From: Bryobacteraceae bacterium
Lineage (GTDB): Bacteria > Acidobacteriota > Terriglobia > Bryobacterales > Bryobacteraceae
Reading direction: 5' to 3'
DNA length: 64,000 bases
Assembly (NCBI GenBank): GCA_019748195.1
Contig: JAIEPW010000005.1
Coordinates: 17,035 to 81,034, forward strand
Shown here: one piece after another, positions 24,756 through 31,787 of the stretch
Numbering within the stretch: the stretch's first letter is position 1
Layout of the letters: every line of letters begins with the position of its first letter
Notes under the pieces: generated by a model
Told to the model about the DNA's origin: nothing
The model's database searches: none
The model's input: only the letters and a program-made list of their open reading frames with translations
Translations under genes and position numbers: made by a program

Positions 24756-26639
24756 ATGCGACTCCTTAGTTCTCTCCTGTTCGCTTTTGCCCTGGTTGCG
24801 CAGGAAACCGGCGATACCGACGAGAAGCCGAAGAAAGTACCGCTTCCCGAATTCATCAAGGCCAATTACACCAAGTACGAATACCGCATCCCCGCGCGTG
24901 ACGGCAAGCGCCTCTTCGTCTCCGTCTACGTTCCCAAGGACCAGGGCGAGAAGTGGCCCATCTGGCTGAACCGCACTCCGTATTCGGTGGCGCCGTACGG
25001 CGTCAACAACTACCGCACCAGCCTGGGACCCTCGGAAAAATTCGCGCGCGAGAAGTTTATCTTCGTTTACGCCGACGTCCGCGGCCGCTATCTCTCTGAA
25101 GGCGAGTACGTGAACGTGCGGCCCCACAATCCCAATAAGCGCGGCCCCCAGGATATCGATGAGTCCACCGACACCTACGACACCATCGACTGGCTGGTGA
25201 AGAACATCCCCAACAACAACGGCCGCGTGGGGATCTCTGGCATTTCGTACCCCGGCTTCTACAGCTCGGCCGGCTGCGTCGATGCGCATCCGGCGCTGAA
25301 AGCCTGCTCGCCGCAGGCCCCGGTGACCGACTGGTTCATCGGAGACGATTTCCACCACAACGGCGTCCTGTTCCTGGCGCATGCCTATCGCTTCTTCAAC
25401 GGCTTCGGCCGCCCGCGTCCGGAGCCGGTCAAGCCCGACGAGATCGTGCAGCCGCTCAATCCCAACCGCACCGATGGCTACAAGTTCTTCCTGGATGCCG
25501 GACCGCTGGCGAACATCAATGAGAAGTACTTCAAGAACGATGTCCCCTTCTGGAACGAGTTGATGAAGCATCCCAATTACGACGAGTACTGGAAGGCCAA
25601 GAACATCCGCCCCCACCTGAAGAACATGAAGCCCGCGGTGATGACCGTCGGCGGCTGGTTTGACGCCGAAAACCTGTTCGGCGCGCTCAAGGTGTACGAC
25701 GCGATCGAGAAGCAAAGCCCCGGCGCCAACAACATGCTCGTGATGGGTCCATGGTTCCACGGAGGCTGGTCCCGCGGCGACGGCGAGCGCCTGGGCTTCG
25801 TCGATTTCGATTCCAAGACCAGCGTCTTCTATCGCGATGAGATCGAGTTTCCGTTCTTCAACTACCACCTGAAAGGCAAGGGCGATCCCAAGCTCCCCGA
25901 AGCCTACGTGTTCGAGACGGGGACCAACATCTGGCGCAAGGAAGCTGCCTGGCCGCCCAAGGCCGCCGCCGCGAAATCGTTGTTCTTCCATCCCAACGGC
26001 AAGCTCGCCTTCGAGCCGCCCCAGGCCGAAGGCTTCGACGAGTACATCAGCGATCCCAACAAGCCCGTGCCATTCATCTCCGAGCATCGGACGGGCATGA
26101 CGCGCGAGTACATGGTGGATGATCAGCGCTTCGCTTCTTCCCGGACCGACGTGCTGACCTATCAGACCGACGTGCTGGAGGGCGAGGTGACTTTGGCCGG
26201 CCCCCTGAACGCCAGTCTCTTCGTGTCCACTACCGGCACCGACTCGGACTGGGTGGTGAAGCTGATCGACGTGTTCCCCGACGATTTTCCCAATCCGAAA
26301 CCCAATCCGCGCGACGTAACCATGGGCGGATACCAGATGCTGGTCCGCGGCGAGCCCTTCCGCGGCCGCTTCCGCAATTCGTTCGAAAAGCCGGAGCCCT
26401 TCACGCCAGGGAAGATGGAGAAGGTGGAGTTCGAGCTTCCGGACATTTACCACACGTTCCGCCGGGGGCATCGCATCATGATCCACATCCAGTCAAGCTG
26501 GTTCCCCCTGGGCGACCGCAACCCCCAGACGTTTGTCGACATCGGCGCCGCCAAACAGTCGGATTTCGTGAAGGCGACACAGCGCGTCTACCGGCAGAAA
26601 AACGGGCAGTCTGCCGTTAAGGTCCGGGTGCTGCCCTGA
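24756..26639 (+). CDS. Exported CocE/NonD-family alpha/beta hydrolase (X-Pro dipeptidyl-peptidase-like)
   Basis: 627-residue serine hydrolase with a signal peptide (MRLLSSLLFAFALVAQE). The catalytic triad of the CocE/X-Pro family is visible: Ser164 in GISGISYPGFY, Asp303 in GGWFDAENLFG and His335 in GPWFHGGW. The C-terminal 200 residues form the jelly-roll domain (LAGPLNASLFVSTTGTDSDWVVKL...DIYHTFRRGHRIMIHIQSSWFP). It cleaves an ester or X-Pro amide bond outside the cytoplasm; substrate unknown. AGGAG at 24747-24751 sets the ATG at 24756, but a TATAAT at 24740-24745 also lies only 10 bases before it. Follows metH by 37 bases. Confidence 0.92.
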   Translation: MRLLSSLLFAFALVAQETGDTDEKPKKVPLPEFIKANYTKYEYRIPARDGKRLFVSVYVPKDQGEKWPIWLNRTPYSVAPYGVNNYRTSLGPSEKFAREKFIFVYADVRGRYLSEGEYVNVRPHNPNKRGPQDIDESTDTYDTIDWLVKNIPNNNGRVGISGISYPGFYSSAGCVDAHPALKACSPQAPVTDWFIGDDFHHNGVLFLAHAYRFFNGFGRPRPEPVKPDEIVQPLNPNRTDGYKFFLDAGPLANINEKYFKNDVPFWNELMKHPNYDEYWKAKNIRPHLKNMKPAVMTVGGWFDAENLFGALKVYDAIEKQSPGANNMLVMGPWFHGGWSRGDGERLGFVDFDSKTSVFYRDEIEFPFFNYHLKGKGDPKLPEAYVFETGTNIWRKEAAWPPKAAAAKSLFFHPNGKLAFEPPQAEGFDEYISDPNKPVPFISEHRTGMTREYMVDDQRFASSRTDVLTYQTDVLEGEVTLAGPLNASLFVSTTGTDSDWVVKLIDVFPDDFPNPKPNPRDVTMGGYQMLVRGEPFRGRFRNSFEKPEPFTPGKMEKVEFELPDIYHTFRRGHRIMIHIQSSWFPLGDRNPQTFVDIGAAKQSDFVKATQRVYRQKNGQSAVKVRVLP

Positions 26640-26651
26640 AAAAAACGCAAA

Positions 26652-26704
26652 GGCCGGCCGCTGAAGGAACCCGGGAACGGATCGGGCTTTGGAAGCGGCC
26701 GGCC
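26652..26704 (-). terminator. Possible intrinsic terminator for the leftward sigma operon
   Basis: Perfect 11-bp inverted repeat (GGCCGGCCGCT at 26652-26662, AGCGGCCGGCC at 26694-26704) with a 31-base loop. On the minus strand it is followed by a T-rich tract (TTTGCGTTTTTTT), as expected for termination of transcripts coming from the 26883-29152 genes. The long loop and 180-base distance from the stop lower confidence. Confidence 0.5.
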
Positions 26705-26882
26705 GGCGATGGTCAACGCGGTTGCGAGGGGCTTCGCACCTGCGCTGCGCCCAAGAATGCGGTCCGGAACGGTGGCCCGCACTGATGCGAGTATAGTGGT
26801 TCCCTGCCGGGTCACCAACAGCTTTTCTCACTTAGAAATGCTTGAGCAGGAAACACTTAGTACGTCGTAGGGCGTTTCGATA

Positions 26883-27701
26883 TCACTTCACCGGCTCGTA
26901 CTCCACACGGCTGCTGACGTCCGCGACGCGAAAATCCGAGTTCACCAGCGAGAGCGTCAGAGTCCGCTTGTAGAAGAACAGGATGGACACGTCGATTTCG
27001 CTTCCATACGAGACGGGGAACCAGACATTCTCCGCAACCCGTTCATAAGTAAGCCCAAATCCGAGCTGCCGGAAGTCGGTTCCGAGCATCGTGCGCACCA
27101 CCAGCGGGATCTTCCGGGAGAGTTTGGTGGAGACGAATGCGGGCTGGTATTCGGCGGCGTCCACCAGCAGTTCGCCGCTCCATCCAAACTCGCTTTTGTC
27201 CTTGGGGCTGAACGCGATCCGGTGGGATTTGCGCCCTCGGAACATCTCCGTTCCCAGCAACCGGAAATCGTACTGCCATTGTTCTCTCGAGGCGAACGGG
27301 AACAGGTCCATGCTGATGCCGTCCCGCGACTCGCTGTCGTTGGCCAGATCATCGGCCAGTTCGCGCATCAGGTCCCCGTCGACGTCCGTGTCCTTGTACT
27401 GAAACCCCGGCTTGTCGTACGGATAAGTCCTGCCGTTGTTTGCGTATTCACCGGTAAAGCTCACCAGCTCCTTGCGATACCCGGAGGCGCTCGGCAGCAC
27501 CGTGTAAACCCGCTTCTCCTGCCGCGCGAGCTTCTTGTTGCCACGCAGCATCTTCAAATCGAACTTCTGCTGATAGGTGTACCGCCCCCGCTCCTCCTGG
27601 AACCGGTCCTGGTTGCGACCCACCTTCTTCATGATCTCGCCCACGGTTTCGGGAGCGGCGGCATCCGCCGAGAGCACGGTCGCCAGCAGCAGGGCGATCA
27701 C
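26883..27701 (-). CDS. Exported protein with outer-membrane lipoprotein-carrier-like pattern
   Basis: 272 residues, short signal peptide (MIALLLATVLSADAAA), then ETVGEIMKKVGRNQDRFQEERGRYTYQQKF and a beta-strand-rich body in which FRGRKSHRIAFSPKDKSEFGWSGELLVDAAEYQP alternates as in LolA/LolB-like proteins. This is a fold-level guess, not a family match. Its GTG start overlaps the stop of the DUF4252 gene (GTGA), with a GAGGAGGAG ribosome site just upstream, so it is translationally coupled to the sigma-factor operon and probably acts in an envelope-stress response. Confidence 0.65.
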   Translation of the reverse strand: MIALLLATVLSADAAAPETVGEIMKKVGRNQDRFQEERGRYTYQQKFDLKMLRGNKKLARQEKRVYTVLPSASGYRKELVSFTGEYANNGRTYPYDKPGFQYKDTDVDGDLMRELADDLANDSESRDGISMDLFPFASREQWQYDFRLLGTEMFRGRKSHRIAFSPKDKSEFGWSGELLVDAAEYQPAFVSTKLSRKIPLVVRTMLGTDFRQLGFGLTYERVAENVWFPVSYGSEIDVSILFFYKRTLTLSLVNSDFRVADVSSRVEYEPVK

Positions 27702-28246
27702 AGCTCCTCCTCATCGTCGTTCTTCTTGTTGGGGCTGCGCTTGATCTGAATCTCCGGGATCCCCAGCCGGCCGCCCAGCTTCTCCAACTGCTCCGGGGTG
27801 ATGCTGCCCTCGATGCTGATCACCGTCAGTTCATTGGGGGCGGTGTTCACCAGAACCAGACCCCCGAGCTTACCCGCCTCATTCTTGATGAACACGGACT
27901 TGCGCTCCTTGCCGCCGCGTTCCTTCAACTCCACCACCTGCGACCACGCCGGCGTCTTCAACTGCTGGTATATGCGGTCCACGTCGGCCAGCGTGTACTC
28001 GCCTTCCCTGCTGAACTGGAAACTGCGCACATAAATGGCCTTTAAACCCCCCAAAATGCCCTTTAACTCGCGCAATTCGGGGTCGGATTGCGGGAAGAAG
28101 GACGATCCCAGGCGAATCAGGCCTTCGTCCAGCGTGATGTTGATGCTCTCATCGGTCTTGTCCACCAGCCGGTCCAAGTGCTTCAAATCGAGGCCTTGGC
28201 CGCTTGCCGCGATCGCAACTAAGCCTAGTGTAATCAGTAGTTTCAT
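27698..28246 (-). CDS. DUF4252-like exported protein
   Basis: 182 residues; signal peptide (MKLLITLGLVAIAASGQG), then LDLKHLDRLVDKTDESINITLDEGLIRL and LTVISIEGSITPEQLEKLGG, matching DUF4252 proteins that commonly sit in sigma/anti-sigma operons. It ends in a charged tail (NKKNDDEEEL). It lies four bases after the anti-sigma-like gene and overlaps the next gene by four bases. It is probably a periplasmic target or modulator of the sigma-factor circuit; no reaction known. Confidence 0.75.
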   Translation of the reverse strand: MKLLITLGLVAIAASGQGLDLKHLDRLVDKTDESINITLDEGLIRLGSSFFPQSDPELRELKGILGGLKAIYVRSFQFSREGEYTLADVDRIYQQLKTPAWSQVVELKERGGKERKSVFIKNEAGKLGGLVLVNTAPNELTVISIEGSITPEQLEKLGGRLGIPEIQIKRSPNKKNDDEEEL

Positions 28247-28250
28247 GTAG

Positions 28251-28562
28251 CTATTCCTGTGCTCTCTCGTTCACCTGCTGGCGTACTGCGTCCAACTGGG
28301 CGCCGGTCAGCCGCAGAGCGATCAGAAGCTGATCCCGCGCGTTTTCCGCGCGTTCCGCCTGCCGCTTCTGGTAATAGCGTTCGCCGCCGGCGGCTCCAAT
28401 GATCACCAGGCATGCGGCCGCCGCCCAGCGGGTCCAGTGCGGCCGGGGCTTCATCACCGTGACTTTGTCGCGCGCCGCCCGGGCGGCCACCCGCTCGGCG
28501 AAGCCCTCGGGCGGCTCCACACGCCGCAGCGCATTCGACAGTTCTTTCTCGAAGTCGTTCAT
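28251..28562 (-). CDS. Small membrane protein, likely anti-sigma factor
   Basis: 103 residues. A cytoplasmic N-terminus (MNDFEKELSNALRRVEPPEGFAERVAARA) precedes one transmembrane segment at about residues 47-63 (WAAAACLVIIGAAGGERYY) and a periplasmic coiled-coil-like C-terminus. The N-terminus resembles those of short anti-sigma factors but has no HxxxCxxC zinc motif. It overlaps the ECF sigma gene by four bases, so it is almost certainly the membrane partner that holds the sigma factor, inferred from position. Confidence 0.65.
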   Translation of the reverse strand: MNDFEKELSNALRRVEPPEGFAERVAARAARDKVTVMKPRPHWTRWAAAACLVIIGAAGGERYYQKRQAERAENARDQLLIALRLTGAQLDAVRQQVNERAQE

Positions 28563-29152
28563 ACTAAGCCTTTTTTCGACACCCGCTCCATCTTTCCGCG
28601 GAGCAATTCCAAGCCCCGGTGCAGGGTGCTCTTCACGGTTCCCACCGGGACCTGCAGCGTCTCGGCGATCTCGGAAGGCTCCATCTCCTCCTGATACCGG
28701 AGAACGATCATCATTCGCACCCGCTCCGGCAGACCCGCCACCAACTGCCGCAACTGGCGGCTCATCAGCGGATCACTGAAGCGCCCGGGCACCGACGGCT
28801 CCGGAGCGTCTTCCAGGCCGACTCTGGGCCGGATCCGCGCCTTGCGCACATGGTCGATACACTTCCGCGAAGTCACCCGGCGGAGCCAGAAATTCAGATG
28901 CGCCGGCGATTCGATCGATTTCAGGTTGCGGTGCAGCTCCAGAAACACGTCCTGCGCGATATCCTCGGCGAGCGTCGCATCGCCGAGGAAATGCAGGGCG
29001 ATGGAGAACACCATGGACTGATGCTCCCGCACCAGCACGGCAAAAGCCGTGCCGCTGCCGCCGGCCGCTTCCATGAGCTGTTGCTGATTTGCCGGTTCCG
29101 TTGCTAGCTCCAGACCTGCCAGACAACCTCGCTTCCATACCAGGATACGCAC
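28559..29152 (-). CDS. ECF-type RNA polymerase sigma factor
   Basis: About 197 residues from a GTG start (an ATG 26 codons further in is possible). Region 2: AFAVLVREHQSMVFSIALHFLGDATLAEDIAQDVFLELHRN, with the DIAQDVFL core-binding helix. Region 4: LPERVRMMIVLRYQEEMEPSEIAETLQVPVGTVKSTLHRGLELLR, a helix-turn-helix for the -35 element. No extra domains. Heads an operon with an anti-sigma-like protein, a DUF4252 protein and a LolA-like protein, suggesting an envelope-stress regulon under autoregulation. The 64 bases to the divergent gene at 29217 must hold its promoter. Confidence 0.92.
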   Translation of the reverse strand: MRILVWKRGCLAGLELATEPANQQQLMEAAGGSGTAFAVLVREHQSMVFSIALHFLGDATLAEDIAQDVFLELHRNLKSIESPAHLNFWLRRVTSRKCIDHVRKARIRPRVGLEDAPEPSVPGRFSDPLMSRQLRQLVAGLPERVRMMIVLRYQEEMEPSEIAETLQVPVGTVKSTLHRGLELLRGKMERVSKKGLV

Positions 29153-29216
29153 CAGCGTGGACCGGGATGGCAGAAAAATCCGCGTTACGAATCAGGAAGT
29201 TCAGTGCGAGAATGAC

Positions 29217-29639
29217 ATGGTGGCGGAGATGAACAGCGGCTTGATCGAAATTCCCGTGTTGCGCCAGGTGGAGGCCCTGATCGGCACGCTGACGCCGGTG
29301 GAGCGGAATTGGGCCGTGCAGCAGGGGCGAGTGCTTTTGACCTCCGTAACGCCCCTGGACAGCGACCTTTGGTACCTGCGCAACTCGATCGCGCCGTTTG
29401 TGAAGGAAACCGGGTCGCGTCAGGTTCCCGAGCTGCTGTTCGTGGCGGTGCTGTACGAGGCCATTTCCAACCCGCGCCTGGGCGGGATTCGCGACCGGCT
29501 GGACTCGCTGGGCCGCTACACGCTGGATAATCAGACGCGTTTGCAGCGCCAGGAAGATCGGCGGAAACAGATCGCCGGCAAGCTGGCGGATTTCGTGCGC
29601 TGGATGGGACAGAAGGGCCGCCTGGCCCAGACCGCGTGA
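29217..29639 (+). CDS. Hypothetical protein, divergent from the sigma operon
   Basis: 140 residues from the ATG at 29217 (MVAEMNSGLIEIPVLRQVEALIGTLTPVERNW); a GTG 60 bases upstream would overlap the sigma promoter region. No recognised domain. Predicted all-helical, hydrophilic, with an R/Q-rich C-terminal region (RDRLDSLGRYTLDNQTRLQRQEDRRKQ). No signal peptide. Codon use matches the chromosome. Its divergent position next to the sigma gene may mean shared control. Confidence 0.55.
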   Translation: MVAEMNSGLIEIPVLRQVEALIGTLTPVERNWAVQQGRVLLTSVTPLDSDLWYLRNSIAPFVKETGSRQVPELLFVAVLYEAISNPRLGGIRDRLDSLGRYTLDNQTRLQRQEDRRKQIAGKLADFVRWMGQKGRLAQTA

Positions 29640-29645
29640 TGTAGG

Positions 29646-29933
29646 CTACACCAACTCGATGCGCAGATGACGGCCCACAGCATGTGCCGCGCGCGTTAGC
29701 GTTTGCAGCGTTACCGACGAGTTGCTTGGATCGAGAAGCCTGTCCAGAGCGGCCCGGCTGGTGTTCATGCGCCGCGCCATCTCCACCTTGCTGATCTTTT
29801 CTTTCTTCATCGCTTGCTGGACCTGCCACGCCAGTGTCTCTTTCAGCGCGACGGCGCGGGTTTCTTCGAGGATGCCTTCCTCTTTCAGGAAGTCGTTCAG
29901 GGACGGGCCGATATGTTTGTTGGGCTTCTTCAT
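29646..29933 (-). CDS. XRE-family antitoxin-like HTH protein (orphan)
   Basis: 95 residues starting MKKPNKHIGPSLNDFLKEEG, with a strong GGAGGTGA ribosome site immediately upstream (29941-29945 on the + strand). The C-terminal half is a Cro/CI helix-turn-helix: KISKVEMARRMNTSRAALDRLLDPSN, then LQTLTRAAHAVGRHLRIELV. This matches HigA-like antitoxins usually encoded next to a RelE/HigB-type toxin. No toxin gene is visible within 130 bases on either side, where a Fic gene starts instead, so it looks orphaned, or it works with the Fic protein. Confidence 0.82.
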   Translation of the reverse strand: MKKPNKHIGPSLNDFLKEEGILEETRAVALKETLAWQVQQAMKKEKISKVEMARRMNTSRAALDRLLDPSNSSVTLQTLTRAAHAVGRHLRIELV

Positions 29934-30067
29934 TTCGTCACCTCCTTGACTCGTGTGCCCCTTACGCCGCGGCCTCACGTGTATAAAACGGGGGAGTCGC
30001 GGACGGTCACCTTATTTAAGATTGCCCCGCATGCACGCAGGCGCAATTGTCAGGTGGCAAAGGTCAA

Positions 30068-31195
30068 TCATTCGAACGCGCCTTTCTCGCCGGCGGCGCG
30101 CTGGTTAAGCCGATAGCTCGTACTCCGCCCGCCTTCGGGATTTTGAACCAGGACCCCTCTGTCGATCAAGGCGAGAATATCGCGATAGGCGGTGTCCTGT
30201 GAGCAATTGGCAAGCGTTGCGTACTTCGAGGTGGTGAGCTTGCCCTCGAATCCGTTTAACAAGCGATTGATGACGTTCCGCTGACGTTCGTTCAGTTGGA
30301 CGTTCTTGACGCGCTCCCAGAAGCGCGCCTTGTCGAGCACGACGCGGAGCGTGTGCTGCGCCCCATCGATGGCACGCCCAAGGCAGCCAAGAAACCATTC
30401 CATCCAGGACGTGATGTCCATCGTCCCTCGTTGTGTCTGTTCCAGAATGTCGTAATAGGCGTTACGCTCCTGCCGTATCTGCGCCGACATGCTGTAGAAC
30501 CGTTGTGGGCTGTTCTCCGATCGCGCCAGGGCGAGGTCGGCAATCGCGCGCGCGATACGACCGTTGCCGTCGTCGAAGGGGTGTATGGTCACGAACCAGA
30601 GATGCGCAAGCGCGGCTTTCATCACCGGATCGATCTGCTTGTGGCGCGCAAACCAGTCCAGGAAAGAGGTCATCTCGTCGGGAAGACGATCTGCATTCGG
30701 TGCTTCGTAATGAACGCGCTCTTTACCCATCGGGCCGGAGAGGACCATCATCGGCCCCGCGCTGTCGTCGCGCCAACCCCCGGTCTTGATTCTGGTCATG
30801 CCGCTACGGCCAGCGGGGAACAGCGACGCATGCCATGCGAATAGGCGGTCTGAAGTGAGAGGCTGATTGAAGTTGCGGGTGGCGTCCAGCATCATCTCGA
30901 CCACCCCTTCGACGTTCCGGTCGGCGGGCGTGAGGGCGCCGATGTCCATCCCCAAGCGCCGGGCGATGGACGAACGGACCTGCCCGGCATCGAGATTTTC
31001 ACCCTCGATCTCGCTGCTCTTGAGAACATCCGCCGTCAGCGTTTGCAGGTCGGCCTCCTGCCGCAAATGGAAACCGAGCCCTTCCATGCGCCCGATCAGG
31101 CGGCCCTGCCGGTGACGCGCCGAAGCGAGAGGCTCCGCGATTCGCTTTGCACTCCAACGGAATCGGGGCCAATCCTTGAGCAGGTGGATATACAT
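30068..31195 (-). CDS. Fic-domain AMP-transferase-like protein with N-terminal inhibitory motif
   Basis: 375 residues. The N-terminus (about 1-90) matches the DUF4172-type lead region and contains the inhibitory motif (S/T)xxxE(G/N) as S60-SEIE-G65. The Fic core has HPFDDGNGR at 205-213, so the catalytic histidine (His205) and phosphate-binding loop are intact. A winged-helix region follows at about 300-365. It should transfer AMP, or a related moiety, from a nucleotide to a target hydroxyl, held in check by the inhibitory glutamate (Glu64). AGGAGG ribosome site and a good promoter upstream. Encoded next to an orphan XRE antitoxin, so regulation by that protein is possible. Confidence 0.92.
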   Translation of the reverse strand: MYIHLLKDWPRFRWSAKRIAEPLASARHRQGRLIGRMEGLGFHLRQEADLQTLTADVLKSSEIEGENLDAGQVRSSIARRLGMDIGALTPADRNVEGVVEMMLDATRNFNQPLTSDRLFAWHASLFPAGRSGMTRIKTGGWRDDSAGPMMVLSGPMGKERVHYEAPNADRLPDEMTSFLDWFARHKQIDPVMKAALAHLWFVTIHPFDDGNGRIARAIADLALARSENSPQRFYSMSAQIRQERNAYYDILEQTQRGTMDITSWMEWFLGCLGRAIDGAQHTLRVVLDKARFWERVKNVQLNERQRNVINRLLNGFEGKLTTSKYATLANCSQDTAYRDILALIDRGVLVQNPEGGRSTSYRLNQRAAGEKGAFE

Positions 31196-31215
31196 TCTCC
31201 GCGCCTCCTGCGGAT

Positions 31216-31244
31216 AATATAACCTGCAGTGTTCGCGTGGGCAA
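31216..31244 (-). promoter_or_regulatory. Sigma-70-like promoter of the Fic gene
   Basis: On the minus strand TTGCCC (31239-31244), a 17-base spacer and TATATT (31216-31221). The -10 is 5 of 6 and the -35 is 4 of 6 to consensus. The expected start near 31209 falls at the AGGAGG ribosome site (31204-31209), giving a very short leader of about 14 bases. Confidence 0.6.
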
Positions 31245-31471
31245 GGCTTTCTCCGCTCGCGATGCGGAGAATCGGCGCGCTAATCTCCGCAAGTCCGCGA
31301 ATCGCGCGACCAGCCTTCCGCCACGACCGCCTCCGGGCCTCGATCTGGAAGTTTCCTCAATCCCCCTCCGGCCACTCTTCACCGCCCAGCGCCCGCCATT
31401 GCCCCTTGATGGCAGGGTGGGGAAGGCTAGGGATCAGAAACGCCAGGCGTCCCCAAAACGAGGTTGACAGT

Positions 31472-31699
31472 ATGAAGCTACCGGAACGCATCACGGCAAA
31501 AGCCGAGGTCATGATGGGCGAGCCCTGCATCCGGGGAACGCGGATTCCGGTGTACATCCTGCTTCAAAAAATAGGGGCGGGTGAGAGCTTTGAGGACCTG
31601 CTGGCCGCCTATCCTTCGCTTCAGGCCGAGGACCTCCGGGCGTGTCTGGAATATGCAGCGGCGCTGGCGGGTGAAGAAATCGTGTTAACCGAAGCGTGA
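31472..31699 (+). CDS. DUF433 antitoxin-like protein
   Basis: 75 residues (MKLPERITAKAEVMMGEPCIRGTRIPVY...), with the DUF433 signature of a degenerate GxPCIRGTRIPV segment followed by a helix-turn-helix-like FEDLLAAYPSLQAEDLRACLEYAAA. Such proteins act as antitoxins to DUF5615/PIN-like toxins in type II modules. The stop codon overlaps a GTG that begins a typical toxin start (see the next entry). Upstream it has a GAGG ribosome site about 8 bases before the ATG. Confidence 0.85.
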   Translation: MKLPERITAKAEVMMGEPCIRGTRIPVYILLQKIGAGESFEDLLAAYPSLQAEDLRACLEYAAALAGEEIVLTEA

Positions 31700-31787
31700 A
31701 GCTCCTTCTGGACGACAACCTCTCGACGCGACATGCGGCGCGGCGACGCGCCGCCCGACGACTCTGTTTAGCTTTCGGAGCCGCGGG
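31696..31787 (+). pseudogene. Truncated DUF5615-like toxin remnant
   Basis: GTG overlapping the antitoxin stop by 4 bases (GTGA) opens a frame encoding MKLLLDDNLSTR, which matches the first residues of DUF5615/PIN-like toxins (MKLLLDENL...). After about 12 residues the match stops in an arginine/alanine-rich stretch, and the frame then runs into the antisense 3' end of the next gene. The rest of the toxin, including later acidic residues, is missing. It is therefore a remnant of the second gene of a toxin-antitoxin pair. Confidence 0.75.

Noticed and set aside
21164..24865. Long open frame (1233 codons) antisense to metH
   Set aside because: The plus strand encodes a full-length MetH with all catalytic residues. 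The antisense frame is a codon-composition shadow of a high-GC gene, with low-complexity, family-less sequence.
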